Assembly (NCBI GenBank): GCA_945643635.1
Contig: CALZFC010000142.1
Location: 69,501-133,500, forward strand
Length of the DNA: 64,000 nt
Source: Allodiplogaster sudhausi
Taxonomy: Eukaryota > Nematoda > Chromadorea > Rhabditida > Diplogasteridae
Direction of reading: 5' to 3'
Part shown: positions 44,940 through 56,814 of the stretch, piece by piece
Position numbering within the stretch: the first letter of the stretch is position 1
Layout of the letters: each line of letters opens with the position of its first letter
Program-made: the position numbers and the translations under genes
The notes under the pieces: model-generated
The model's database searches: none
What the model was told of the DNA's origin: nothing
Seen by the model: only the letters and a program-made list of their open reading frames with translations

Positions 44940-45015
44940 GGTCATAGTGAGTCATTGAATATTCTTCACGAAACTATCGAAAAAAAGTCGGCGAATGGGA
45001 TATCAACAGAGGGAC

Positions 45016-45060
<45 letters not shown>

Positions 45061-45175
45061 GAGAGAGCGAGAACGGGATAGAGAGGGAGGACGAGAGAGA
45101 GGAGAGAAAGACGAGAGACAGGAGAGAGAGAATAGAGAGAGTGAGAGAGAAGAGAGAGAACAGAGAGAACAGACA
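44940..45175. repeat. Array module ('gtcattgaatattcttcacg') plus (GA)n
   Basis: The 'gagtcattgaatattcttcatga' module occurs at about 43240, 44948, 48495, 50568, 53020, 55955 and, diverged, 56335, usually followed within about 80 bp by GA-rich sequence. Here GA repeats run 45018-45170. Confidence 0.8.
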
Positions 45176-45812
45176 ATGAATCACTTTCGCCTTCCATTCA
45201 CACACATTCAGACTAATCGAATAGCATTAAATCACTGTGGGAACTCGCGTGAAAATGGTGCAACAAATATTTTCTCCTTCCCTCTTTCTAGACGACCCGA
45301 AATCAAAGGGAAAACGGCTTGTTCCGCTCGCTTCTATGACTTTTGATATTTTCCAATTCCATAAAAACAACATATTTTTCAAATCCCTTTCAGAGGAGGT
45401 ATTCGGCGAACAATTCAACAGAATAGTGCTGTATAATTAATTTGATGCTCACAAGGTTGCATGTTTTAGTGGAGGGTCGAGAAAGTGTGATAAATAAGAA
45501 TGCATTTCTTCTTTGTCGCTGCAAATGCTCTAAGTTTATGATGTCATAGGCAAAAAAAAATCATGCAAACTTTCTGGACATATGTATTACTGCTCAACAT
45601 GATAATCACATGGAGAAGGAAACCGTAGATTTATGATATTCCCCGGACGCTGAAATTAAATTGACTACGACATGTACTCAAATTAATTAGATTTTTATTT
45701 ATTTGAGGTGGTAAGCAATCACATAGACTATCTCACACATATCAATGAGTTATAATAAGAAAAATTTAAAAGCAAAATGGCGCGAAATTCAAAAAGGGAA
45801 ATGGCACGAAAT

Positions 45813-45954
45813 TTAGCGACGACAGCGAAGAGTGCGTTTACTGTGCAGAGCAGACATCACGATGGACACCAGCAAGAGCACGGCAGTCAATACTAGCAAG
45901 GCCAGCAGCCATTCCTGGAGAACGAAGCAGCAGTCGTTGTTCCGGTCACGACAC

Positions 45955-45955
<1 letters not shown>
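45813..45955 (-). pseudogene. Array member 4, 3' half only, intronless junction
   Basis: Reads DCCFVLQEWLLALLVLTAVLL and ends LRCRR-TAA. The exon-exon junction is fused, as in member 3. The signal peptide and YCP.. part are missing; on the 5' side the sequence passes straight into (GA)n at 45955-46010. Confidence 0.65.
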
Positions 45956-46000
<45 letters not shown>

Positions 46001-46589
46001 TCTCTCTCTCAAGTGAAACAGACCGTATCCGAGACAGCGTGTAGCTTGAGTCATATCATAGTACGTAGTCATATCTCAAAGAAAATCATGCACAGTTCTT
46101 TTAAATCCATGTGCATACATACATGTATGTATTATACATATGTACATACACACTATAAAAAAAATAGACGAACTGAAGTGTTCTACTAGGTACGGATGGC
46201 CCTCGACGATATTATCAAACCGACATCGGAAATTACGTGTTTGCCTGAAAATTAAATTCCTTTTTTCTCGTATAGGAGACACGAGAAAAATATCAATTTT
46301 AAAATAGGGGAGAGGAAGAGGAAGAAAAATATGAACCTCATCAGTCATGACCTAGGACCCTGATGCGAACTCGAACCTTCCGCTCCGAACAAGTCTAAAC
46401 AATATAGAAATACATACATACATATTTCCTGCTAATTATATAGAGTAAAAATGGGGATTAATTATATTCTACAGAGACCCTTTTCAATTAATTATGAAGA
46501 CCTTTGTTCAAATTAATTTGATCTTTATTTTTAAGGCAAGCAATCAAACAGTATTTTTAATGAGCAGGTGAATAAAAGAGACCAAGTTG

Positions 46590-46978
46590 TTCACCATCAG
46601 CAAGATCACCGCGGGCGGTTATCATTGCCCGCAAAACCATCAGCCGGACCTGCAACCACCAACATCGCTCTCTCTTTCTCTCTCACTCCTTCTCTCACTC
46701 TCTTTACTCTCTTCATTCTCTCTCTCTCTCTCTCTCTCTCGTGAAAGAGACAGAATTAGGCAACCTGTAGAGTGATGCAGCAGCCCTTGCTGAACACTCG
46801 TAGTAATGGAATGTAAATGTGGAAAGGCATTGTATTCCGATCAGAATTACAGATTGGTTAGTTGAATCCTCCTTGCTGGATGACGACGTCGTTAATGTTT
46901 CATTCTCGACATAGAGATGGCAGCGATGAACACGGTGGAGACGAGAATGAAGACAAAGGCAGCCGCGCAGCGAGACAT
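46590..46978 (-). pseudogene. Array member 5, decayed
   Basis: MSRCAAAFVFILVSTVFIAA signal peptide after GCTCAG|CACAATG, then a frameshift, then VILIGIQC and FHYYEC in another frame. (GA)n intron at 46740-46670 on the coding strand. Exon 2 is eroded (VRLMVLRAMI). Upstream: (CT)n at 47030-47008 and two ACCCAAACAT(G/A)GGT-type words. Confidence 0.65.
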
Positions 46979-47557
46979 TGTGCTGAGCTAATGGTAAGAT
47001 AGCAGTGACAGAGAGAGAGAGAGAGGGAGTTCACAAACTTAGGTAATGAAACCCAAACATGAGTAATTAAACCCAAACATGGGTGACCGAATATTTGGAA
47101 AAAACCCAAAAAAAACGTTGCCTAGTCTTTAAGTCAGTGTTGCGGCAGATGCCCCCCGCTGACACTCGGGAGGTCGGCTGGTGTCGACGTGTCATGAGTG
47201 TCATGAAAGGGTGGTGATGGGAGAGAATGGACTGTTCGGCTGCCCTCCATTAAAGTGGCGACGTCGCAGGTGGACGATGAGCATTGTTCTACATTTATTA
47301 CTTCTTTTTGAATTCTTTCTAAAATAATTGACCCTTTTCTCTACTTTCTCTCTCCATCTCTCGCTCAGCAGCGATAGGAGAGAAAAAATAAGAAGAAAAA
47401 AAACGCTCACTTTCCTGTTATTTCGCGACATCTTGGAGCGTCTGTAGTAGAAATCACTTATTGTTAGCTGAAAAGGATGTGTAATTAGAATTTTCTTTAA
47501 GAAAAGAAACTTGTTCAAAACGAATTTTAAATAAAAATAAAATGAAAAAAATCACGA

Positions 47558-47559
<2 letters not shown>

Positions 47560-47605
<46 letters not shown>

Positions 47606-47746
47606 ACTCGCTCTCGCTCTCTACCTCTTTCTCTCTCTCTCTCTCTCGCTCTCTACCTCTTTCTCTCACTCTCTCTTTTTCGCTCTCGCTCTATACATCT
47701 TTCTCTCTCTCTATTTCTCTCTCTCTCTCTCGCTCTCTACCTCTTG

Positions 47747-47815
<69 letters not shown>

Positions 47816-48000
47816 ATTCTGTCTCTCTCTTTCTTTCCATATCTCTCTTTCTCTCTCTCTATATCTTTCCCTCTCTCTCTCTCTATTCTCTCTCTCCCGC
47901 TTTCTCTCTCTCTCTCTCTCTCGTTCTCTCTCTCTATTTCACTCTCTCCCTCTCCTCTCTCTTTTTTTCTCTCTCTGTCCCTCTCCACTCTCTCGTTCAT
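47560..48000. repeat. Long (TC)n microsatellite
   Basis: About 440 bp of TCTCTC with short interruptions such as 'gctctctacctctttc'. Abuts the MITE at 48019. Confidence 0.95.
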
Positions 48001-48018
48001 TATATTAAGTGGGTTTAA

Positions 48019-48195
48019 AGGAGGGCGATCGGCAGGTTCGAATTGCCGCGTCTGCGTTGTGATTCCTCATTCTCATTCTCCGTGCTATTTCGCAGGTCGG
48101 CCAAACCCGCTACATGATAATAGCATGCACGAATGAGAGGGAGGAGGTCCGCGGTAATTTGAAATATCACATAATTTTTCGGTGATCACCCTCCT
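48019..48195. mobile_element. TTAA-flanked MITE, copy 2, complete
   Basis: 177 bp between TTAA (48015-48018 and 48196-48199), ends AGGAGGGCGATC and GATCACCCTCCT. Related to 6609-6772 and 29486-29550. No coding capacity. Confidence 0.8.
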
Positions 48196-48239
48196 TTAAA
48201 TAGAACTTCATATAATTATGTTTTGTAAGATGATAAGAG

Positions 48240-49130
48240 TTTGGCTTACCTTAATGTTATGAGACTTTGGTCAAAATGCAGAAGAAGTTAGCAACGCATT
48301 TACGACGGTTAGAAGATATGTAGAAAGTGAGTCGCATTTACGGCGACAATTGGATACTGTAACATAAGAATAAAGAAAATCAGTCAAATTTATATATGTG
48401 AAGGTTCAAGAAAGAATTGAAGGACGGGCATCAAACTTGTTCATTCAATGAGAATGAGTCTATCAAAAGAAGAATCGAAAGAAGTGGTTATTGTGAGTCA
48501 TGAATATTCTCCATAGATGGCTCTAAAAACATCCGGCGAATGGGAAATGAAAAGAGAGATAGAGAGAAATGCTCAACGCTGAAGAAGGAAAAAATATCAA
48601 CTTTCTGGACTAACATACATATGCATATCAAACAATAAGACGCGATTTGCGAGAGAATCAACGTGTCAGGGGACCCGAGCAATCAGATATCTCTCAAAAG
48701 CCTTTATTGGTAGATCTTATCACGGAGAAATGATTGAAATTGGTCCAGTCCATATGTTAATATTCCTCTCTGAAAGACATTGTTTTGCCCTTCTGGTGCT
48801 GCCAAGCTGAAATACTTTTCTTCCACTATCAGCTGTTCAATCTCAAAATCTTTCTTCTTTTAAGAATTGCAAGGAGAATCTATCGCTTCGTGACCTTCTT
48901 GGCATATAGATCAGTCAAATATTTAATTATTATACAGCTCGGTAGAGTTATATCTTGACTCTTTTAGATTCTGTTTTTATATGCTGAAGCAATTTCAATA
49001 CGATCAAGATTTTTTATCAGTGTGTACACACGAAACATTTGCGTTTTCGTGGTTGATGAGCGAATCAGAATTTGGTTTATAAAACAATGGCAGTCTTGGC
49101 AGTAAAGAGGAAAATTTTATTCAAATATTC
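48240..49130. repeat. Array spacer unit (also 50310-50670, 52760-53460, 55640-56030)
   Basis: The ordered blocks 'gcgacaattggatactgtaa', 'gtcattgaatattc', 'aacatccggcgaatgggaaatg' and 'atatagatcagtcaaatatt' recur in several of these four intervals, showing tandem duplication of the non-coding unit with the genes. No ORF is shared. Confidence 0.75.
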
Positions 49131-49133
49131 ACT

Positions 49134-49260
49134 TTGAGGCAATTACACAATTACAGAATAAGACAAGGCTCAGCAGACACTGAGCAGAGGAAGGAGAGCA
49201 GTGACACTGAGAGAGAGAGAGAGGCAGAGAGAGAGAGAGAGAGAGACAGAGAGTTCACAA
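49134..49260 (-). pseudogene. Array remnant between members 5 and 8
   Basis: The minus strand keeps only the end of exon 2 (LVLFCNCVIA; compare LVLFCNRLNE at 53480) fused to the promoter-side (CT)n. The gene body between is deleted. An ACCCAAACATGGGT word follows at 49272-49285. Confidence 0.5.
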
Positions 49261-50089
49261 ACTTGGATACTTACACCCAAACATGGGTAACTAAACATTT
49301 AGAAAAAATAAAAAAAATAAAAAAAACTTGCACCGTCACTACATATATTTCCATTTCGAGTACTCTCGGCTGTCGGCTTCTGCCGGAACACTGATTCCAA
49401 CAGAGGCCGACACTCGGGAGGTCGGCTGATGTATATGTACGTTTGGAGGCGTGCGTCAGCAGAGCGCGGTTGTGGAGGTCATTGATCATTGGAGTGGTCT
49501 CAGCGTCAACAGTTGCTCCATTATCAGATGAACGAATATAATCATCTTAAAATGGGCAAAAATAATGGTAGCGATGTATGAACTTCTTCACATACATAGT
49601 ATGTACATAGCATGACTCTGAAATTATGGGGAGCAACGAGAAGTGGATTGGCAGAAAGAGAAAAACAAGGAAGAATGGAGGGAAAGAAAAAGTCGTTTAT
49701 TACTTCTTCAATAAGAAAGTACTCGAAATGGAAATTCTGGCCGCCAACTTTACTGACATTTTTCAAGGATCCCGTCCAAAAAGACATCATGATCTGGTTG
49801 CTGGATGCCTTTATCGATGGACTTATCTACTAGAATTCAGCAAGAACATTGTAGGTCAAAAGCAGCGATAGGAAAGGAAAAATTAGAAGAAGAAGAAAAA
49901 ATGCTCACTTGCATGTTCTTTCGCGACATCTGGAGGCGTTTTCAGCAGACCTGGCTCACCTTTTTTTACAAGTGTTCTTAAAAGACAAATGAATCTAACC
50001 AAGGCGGATTTTAAATAAAAATAAAAATGAATGAAATTCTGAATTTTTCAGCCATAAAAGCAGTAGGCTGCTTTGCGAACGCTCACAAA

Positions 50090-50245
50090 TATTCTCTCTC
50101 TCTCTCTTTCTCTCTCTCTCTATTTCTCTCTTACTCTCTCTCTCTCTTTCTCTCTCTCTCTATTTCTTTCTTACTCTCTCTCTATTTATCTCTTACTCTC
50201 TCTCTCTCTTTCTCTATCTCTCTCTCTCACTTTCTCGCTTTCAAT
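50090..50245. repeat. (TC)n microsatellite
   Basis: TC repeats with 'tatttctttcttactc' interruptions; no exon recognised next to it. The stretch 50670-51090 shows nothing I can name. Confidence 0.9.
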
Positions 50246-51639
50246 GAATTACAGTGAGCGTATATTTAGTGTTATTAAATAAAACTTCATATACATAATC
50301 ATGTTTTGTAAGATGAGTTTGGCTTGCCTTACTGTTCGTCGATAAGAAGAAGAAGTCGACATCGCATTTACGACGATGTGAGGGTAGAAAGTGAGTCGCG
50401 TGTATGGCGACAATTGGATACTATAACATTAGAATAAAGAAAATCGGATCAATTTACATATGTATGCGAAGGGTTTAAGGAAAGAATGAATGATGGGCAC
50501 GAAATTTGTCATTCTTTGAGAACATGTATGTACATTTGTCCATCGAAAGAGGTGGTTATAGTGAGTCATTGAATATTATTCATCGATGGCTCTAAAAACA
50601 TCCACGGCGAATGGAGAGAAATGCTCAACGCTAGTCATTTTACTAGACATAAAAAAAGCAAGCAAACTTCCTGGATCAACATACATACATATGTATGTCT
50701 GCTTACCTGGGAAAGATAACGCGTAAATCCGTTCTGCATCCAAAACCGAGCAGTAACCCTCTGCGCTGCTAATATTAAATCTTTACTGAAGTAGAGAAAT
50801 TCTACAGTCTTTTGAGATTTCCAAAACTCTTTTTGCGCTCGTCTTAAATCAAAATATTGGCTAAAGCGGAGGCTCTAGCGGACTATGTTTCTTTAGTATT
50901 TGTTATTGATATCACATCAACAAAGTGTATGTTGAATATTATACTGGGATAAAAGATAAATATAGAGGGGAGAGGGAGTGTGAGAGGAATTTATAGGAAG
51001 AACAAACGTAAAGAACATGGAATCACCGCATTTAATTTATTTACATCCCTTTCTTCCTTTTATTGGTCATTCTCCCGTTTGGCCAGATGGAACAAGCTGT
51101 GTTCTGCAGAAATGAGTCTGGCAACTCGTGAAAACGGTGCAGCAAAAGTTGTCTTCACCACGTTCCAGATGTACCGAAATCAACAAAAAAATTAAGCTTG
51201 TTCTGCTCTCTCAAATGTTTTTTGGACCACATGTTTCTCAATTAAAATTTAGAGGAGGTACGCTGGCAAAATTAGTGATGTATAGCAATGAAATAATATT
51301 TTTAATGAGCAGATAACTCTTGGTTGATTTTTCTAATGTATGCGGCTACTTCAATCTCTACTTCCATCCAATTTTTTTAACTTTTTTTTTGTTCGTTTAC
51401 TTTGTACGAACGCGCTTCTGAACTTTTTTCACATCCAATATTAGCACCTCTCTCACCTGCAGTAATGGTAAACAGTTAAAATAGAACTGTACAAATGAAC
51501 AGAAAAAAATTTTATGGAGTAGTTGAATCGCAGAAAACAATTCGGCGAGTATTGATTGGTTGGAGTTGTGGTTTAGCGATGAAAGCTATAAACAATCTGA
51601 AGTGCATACGAACACAAAACAAAAACGATCGCAGCGAAA

Positions 51640-51990
51640 CGTTTGACAGCACGAAATGCTTCACCAACATCACGGCTATCACAGTCAGCTATACGATCGC
51701 CCTGACCTGCAAACGTATTCTCTCACTCTCACGCTCTCTCTCTCTCTCTCTCTCGCTAGTGAAAGAGACTGTACCATTGCCAATTTTGATGTTGAAGCAG
51801 CAGCCCTTGTTGAACCACACCACAATACACGTAGTAGTGGAAGATGGAAGATTTAGTGGGTACTCTGTTCCGATCAGAACAACAGTTCAGTAATTTGCAC
51901 CCTCCTGGGCAGTGATGACATCTTTAATGGCATCGTCGACATCGGTCTCGGCAGAGATCGCAGTATTGAACGAGGAATCGATGACGAAGT
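51640..51990 (-). pseudogene. Array member 8, decayed
   Basis: Minus strand: DAIKDVITAQEGANY, an in-frame stop, TVVLIGTEYP, a frame change, a CC..CC region by nucleotide similarity, (GA)n intron at 51763-51735, then exon 2 (VRAIV, stop, LTVIAVMLV). Several stops and frameshifts. Confidence 0.65.
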
Positions 51991-52029
51991 TTAGTGGAAT
52001 TACAACTGCGATCGAGAGAGTCCTCAAAC

Positions 52030-52130
52030 TTTGGTAATCAAACCCAAAGATGGGTTACTCAATTAAACCCAAAGATGGGTCACTCAATTAAGCTTGGGTT
52101 ACTTAATTAAACCCAAGCATGGGTAAAGCC
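52030..52130 (-). promoter_or_regulatory. Tandem ACCCAANNATGGGT words upstream of array member 8
   Basis: ACCCAAAGATGGGT twice, ACCCAAGCATGGGT, and an AGCTTGGGT half-copy, spaced about 25-30 bp apart. Each is a short inverted repeat (ACCCA/TGGGT). Same word at 47047-47090 and 49272-49285, always on the 5' side of an array gene or remnant. Regulatory role is an inference. Confidence 0.45.
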
Positions 52131-52609
52131 AAGCGCGGTATGCATATTTATTTTTTTATTTATTCATACATCAACTAATGATGTGACAACATGTGGAGTG
52201 AATATGGCAAAATAAGCTAAGACAGCTGAAAGGAGAGAAACAGTTGAAAAGAAATTTATGATGTGTCGTTGCATGATCTTAAAATATAGAAGAGGGAAAG
52301 GGGGGAGGAGTAAGAGATTTACATATGTTTTCTTATGTAATCGTCTAGAACTCACAGAGACATCGAAGTCGTACGAGCTTCAACGTGTCACGTTCGCGAT
52401 TCGGTCAAAATGGCAGAAGCCGTCATTCCTTTGACGATGACCTTCTGCCTTGACGCGGAAGACGGTGCGAAGAGAGAACAGCAATCTCGTTGAAGTGGAA
52501 GGAGAAGAGCACTCTGGAAAACCGAGTAGAAATAAGGGGACCGAATCACGAAGAACAATTTAAAACAAATCGTCTCAACTCCTTTATTCTCTCATCCTCC
52601 TATACACTT

Positions 52610-52633
52610 GGCTCTCGCTATCTCTCTTCTCTT

Positions 52634-52686
<53 letters not shown>

Positions 52687-52695
52687 TTCTCGCTT
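52610..52695. repeat. (TC)n microsatellite
   Basis: Pure and near-pure TC. Followed by the spacer unit at 52760-53460. Confidence 0.9.
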
Positions 52696-53474
52696 TCAAT
52701 ATATTTCAGTGAGCTTCTATCAAACGTAGTTCAGTAGAACTTCATATAATCATGTTTTGTTAGATGATCGGAGTTTGGCTTGCCTTAATGTTGTGGAATA
52801 CTGGTCAAAATGAAGTAGAAATCGACATCGCATTTATGACGATGGCAGAAAAGGAGTCGCATGTATGGCGACAATTGGATACTGTAAAATAAGAATAAAG
52901 AAAATCTATAAATTTACATAGAATGTTGAAGGAAGACTTGAAGGACGGGCAACAAACTTGTTCATTCTATGAGAATGTGTCAATCAAAAGAAGAATCGGC
53001 AGAAGTGGTTATGATGAATCATTGAATATTCTTCATCGATGGGTCTAAAAACATCCGGCCGATGGGAAATGAAAAGAGAGATAGAGAGAAATGCTCAACG
53101 GGGTATCAAGACATTATTTTGATCTTCTGGTGACCAGCTGGTATATTCATAGCTCTTCCAGCATGAAGTGTTAAATCTAAAAATCTTTCTTCTTTTAAGA
53201 ATTGCAAAGAGAACTTACCGCTTCATGACCTTTTTGGCATATAGATCAGTCAAATATTTAATTATTATACAGCTCGGTAGAGTTATATCTTGTCTCTTTT
53301 ATATTCATTCTATTTTATATGCTGAAGCAATATCAATACTATCCATTTTTTTATCTGTATGTACATACTAAATATTTGCGTTTTCGTAGTTGATGAGCGA
53401 AGCAAAATTTGGCTTAAAAAACATTGACAGTCTTGGCAGTAAAGATTAAAAGTTTATTCAAATATTTACTTTGA

Positions 53475-53770
53475 GCTCATTTAAACGATTACAGAACAAG
53501 ACGAGGAACAGCAACATCATGGCTATCACTGTCACTGTCAGCACAAAGATCAGCCAGACCTGCAACCATGCAGCAACGTTCTCTTTTTTTTTCTCTCGCT
53601 TTTTCTCTCACTCTCTTCTCTCTTTACTCTCTCTCTCTCTCTCCATCTCTCTCTCTCTCTCTCGTGAATGAGATTAACATAGCCAACGTTGAGATTGATG
53701 CAGCACTACTGGCTGAGGACACGACTGCACTCATAGATGTGGAAGATGGAAGAGGAGGACTGCCCGGGAT
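53475..53770 (-). pseudogene. Array member 9, decayed
   Basis: Exon 1 remnant: SSIFHIYECS...CCINLN with an in-frame TAG between the two cysteine groups. (GA)n intron at 53665-53590. Exon 2 is open (VWLIFVLTVTVIAMMLLFLV, then LFCNRLNE). The signal peptide half is missing; the adjacent DNA at 53770-53880 ('gacactcgggaggtcggctg') is shared with 47163 and 49411. Confidence 0.6.
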
Positions 53771-53879
53771 CTAGGGAGGCGCCGACACTCGGGAGGTCGG
53801 CTGGTGAAGAGATTTACAGGCGTGCTTCAAGAGAGTAGTGCTGGGAGTCGACTGTTCGGTGAGAGACTTGAAGTGCTCA

Positions 53880-54847
53880 CAGCAGTGGCCAACTTGCAGA
53901 CGAGAGAGTTATCTCCTCGTTCATTGTGCCTTGTTCTATATACATACATTTATTATTTCGATGAATTCTTTCAAAAAAATAATTGACCCTTTTGTCCACT
54001 TTCTCTACGTTTCTCTCAAATCCAAATGGCTGTTGAAAGGGTTTCAAAGGGACAGGCCAAAATCGTGGATTGAGTCTGATCCGCCATGACGCCGAGAGAC
54101 CAGGGTCATATGTGCTGACCAGACATACCGTACCTTGATCTCCGTTGTAGCCAATTAATATCTCATTCTCTCTTGATTACATATCGATTGCCATTATCTT
54201 CCGAATATCTCTTTTTCATTTGCTCTCCTTGATGACTCTGCAACTATGGGAGCAAAGAGAAGTTGAAAAACGCCTTTTCTGTGCGGGATTTAATATTCGA
54301 GAGCTCGGAGAGGCTTGCCGAGATGGCCGACGTACCTTCGAGTTCATAGTTTCGTGCATAATAGAGTAATGTGTTTGTAAAATTGTTGTCATAAATAGAC
54401 AAGATATTTCTTTGGTCATTTCAAACATAGTTTGTTTGTGGGATCAACTAAAGCGAGAGAAAATATTGAAAGATTTATCGAGAAAAAAGGGAGATGTGGA
54501 TAGGAGTTTTCGAAAAGGCGCAACGAGAAAGCTCAATCGTAGAAGGAATATGCTTGATGGAGATAGTAAGTGCGAACATGTGAAGACGAAATAAACGGCT
54601 TCGTAACGCATGACGGAGCTATATGAACACACGACTTGGTATTATGAAACTTCGAGAAATTACCCTTGTACTGCTATGATAACGATATGTACATAGAATC
54701 AACCAATTTATGTGCACGCAACCAAACCCACTTCCCAGAAAACCAACTTCCCACAAGCGTTCACACTGCCTCCACAACAGGTGCATCAGCAACACGTCAC
54801 CATCTTTCTTTTTTCAATTCAATTTCAACTTCTTTATCGTGGAGACC

Positions 54848-54879
<32 letters not shown>

Positions 54880-54990
54880 GGTATATTATAATCTTTTGAA
54901 AAAATATAATCTGGGTCGGGCAACAGAAAAGTAGAAATTATTAACAAGGAAAAAAATTAAAAGACAAGATAGGAAATTAGGGCAGGTAAA
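53880..54990. other. Unassigned spacer
   Basis: No coding exon supported. Contains a (TA)n run at 54850-54873. The Lys/Arg-rich open frame at 54412-54594 has no splice or family support. Confidence 0.3.
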
Positions 54991-54999
54991 GATTTTTGC

Positions 55000-55330
55000 A
55001 ACAACAGAGACAGCTGATAGATTTCCAATGGGACGAAGGATGCCAGCATTTCCTCTACTTTCGCTAGGAGCAATACGATCACCCACGGCTGCAACGAGGC
55101 ACCACTCTCTCTTTCTCTGTCAGTCTCTTTCTCTCTTCCTCTCTCTCTCTTTCTCTAACACTCTTTCATTCACTCTCACTCTCTTTACACACACACTCTC
55201 TCTCTCTCTCGCTCTCTCTCGTGAAAGAGACAATAACCGAGAAACCGTGTAGTTTCAAGCAGCATTCCATTTTGAGGTCAGCATCAGTTCTAGTGGAAGG
55301 AGAAGCGCAAGGGCACTTGAAGACCGAACA
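55000..55330 (-). pseudogene. Array member 10, decayed
   Basis: Exon 2 remnant PWVIVLLLAKVEEMLASFV at about 55090-55010, (GA)n intron at 55230-55105 with the conserved 'gtctctttcacgagag' donor-side word, and an exon 1 remnant recognised only by nucleotide similarity ('gaatgctgcttgaaac'). Confidence 0.5.
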
Positions 55331-55555
55331 GAAAAAAGGAACCGATTCACGAAGAACAATCTAATATAAGAGAAGAATTGTAACTGGTCGTCTGCAAGTT
55401 GCCAATAAAAACCAATGAATCTTGTTCAATACGGATTTAAATAAAAGTAAAATGAATACAACCATGAATTATTTTGTTGTTGGAGCAGTATAATACTTTG
55501 AAAATGCTCCCAAATCGTCTCAGCTGCTACATTCTCTCACCCTCCAATCCAGTTT

Positions 55556-55559
<4 letters not shown>

Positions 55560-55595
<36 letters not shown>

Positions 55596-56405
55596 TTGTT
55601 TTCAATATATGTATTTCAGTGAGCTTCTATCTAGCCGAGTTAAGTAGAACTTCATATAATCATGTTGTGGAAGATGATATGTTAGAGTTTGGCTTACCTT
55701 AATGTAGCTGGATTTTGGTCAAAAGGAAATAGAAGTTGGCATCGCATTTATGACGATGAGAAGATATGTAGAAAGTGAGTCGCGTGTATGGCAACAATTG
55801 GATACTGTAACATAAGAATTAAGAAAATCAGTCAAATTTACATTTGTGAAGGGTTGAAGGAAGATATTGAAGGATGGGCACCAAACTGGTTCATTCTATG
55901 AGAAAATGTCTATCAAAAGAATTCTTAAGAATCGAAAGAAGTGGTTATGGTGAGTCATTGAATATTCTTCATAGAAACATCTGGCGAATGGGAAATGAAA
56001 AAGAGATAGAGAGAAATGCTCAAAGGGGTAAAAATGCTAGAATCGGCTCTCTCAGATGTAGATGCATCTGGAAATAAATGTAATGGCGACCGCGCTAAAG
56101 TGGATGCTCTAGCTGACTTATTTTCCTTCTTAGTATTTGTTACTGATATCACATTTGTTTTTATGCAAAAGTACTGGTTAAAAAAAGACAAGAAGAAATG
56201 TTCTTCGAAACAAAAGACTTTGAAGGAATGCGTCCGAATTTTTATTAACTGATTGACTTTCATGTTGCTCGTTTGCTATTCTATGGAAATATGACTATAT
56301 TTGGAAAAAGCGAAAGAAGTAATTTTTGTGACTGAGTCATTGCCTATTCTTCAACAAAGTGTTTCTTAAACATTAAGCTGGGAAATATTAAGAGTAAAGA
56401 GAGAT

Positions 56406-56453
<48 letters not shown>

Positions 56454-56460
56454 GGGAATA
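55560..56460. repeat. Last array spacer unit with (TC)n and (GA)n
   Basis: (TC)n at 55556-55592, the 'gcgtgtatggcaacaattgg' module, 'gtcattgaatattcttcata' at 55955, and (GA)n at 56405-56450. Marks the right end of the duplicated array. Sequence 'gctaaagtgga(t)gctctagc' at about 56093 also occurs at about 50860. Confidence 0.7.
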
Positions 56461-56814
56461 GTGAGTACAAGGTAAATGTGGTGGATTCATCCCATTCAAT
56501 TCATTTCCTTTCCATTCAGTCTCTTATTGTTGATTCACCCGTGTTGTCTGATCGAACGGCCTTCTCTGCAGAAATGACGAGGCAACCCGTGAAAATTTAT
56601 TCTTCATCAAGTTCAAGGTGAGCCGAAATATGATGAAAGCAGCGTGCTTTGCTCACTCTTATAACTTTTAACAGTATATTTCACAATTTAATTTTAGTGG
56701 AGGTACCCTGCGAACAATTCTACAGGATCGCGCAATAGAACTCATATGAAGATGTCGACCATTCTTGAAATGAACTAGATCCTTATTTATTTAAGACAGA
56801 CGCCAATAAACAAC

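Noticed and set aside
47542..48136. Overlapping 130-158 aa open frames
   Set aside because: Pure (TC)n translation.
54412..54594. Lys/Arg-rich 60-aa frame
   Set aside because: No homology, splice sites or repetition; open frame by chance.
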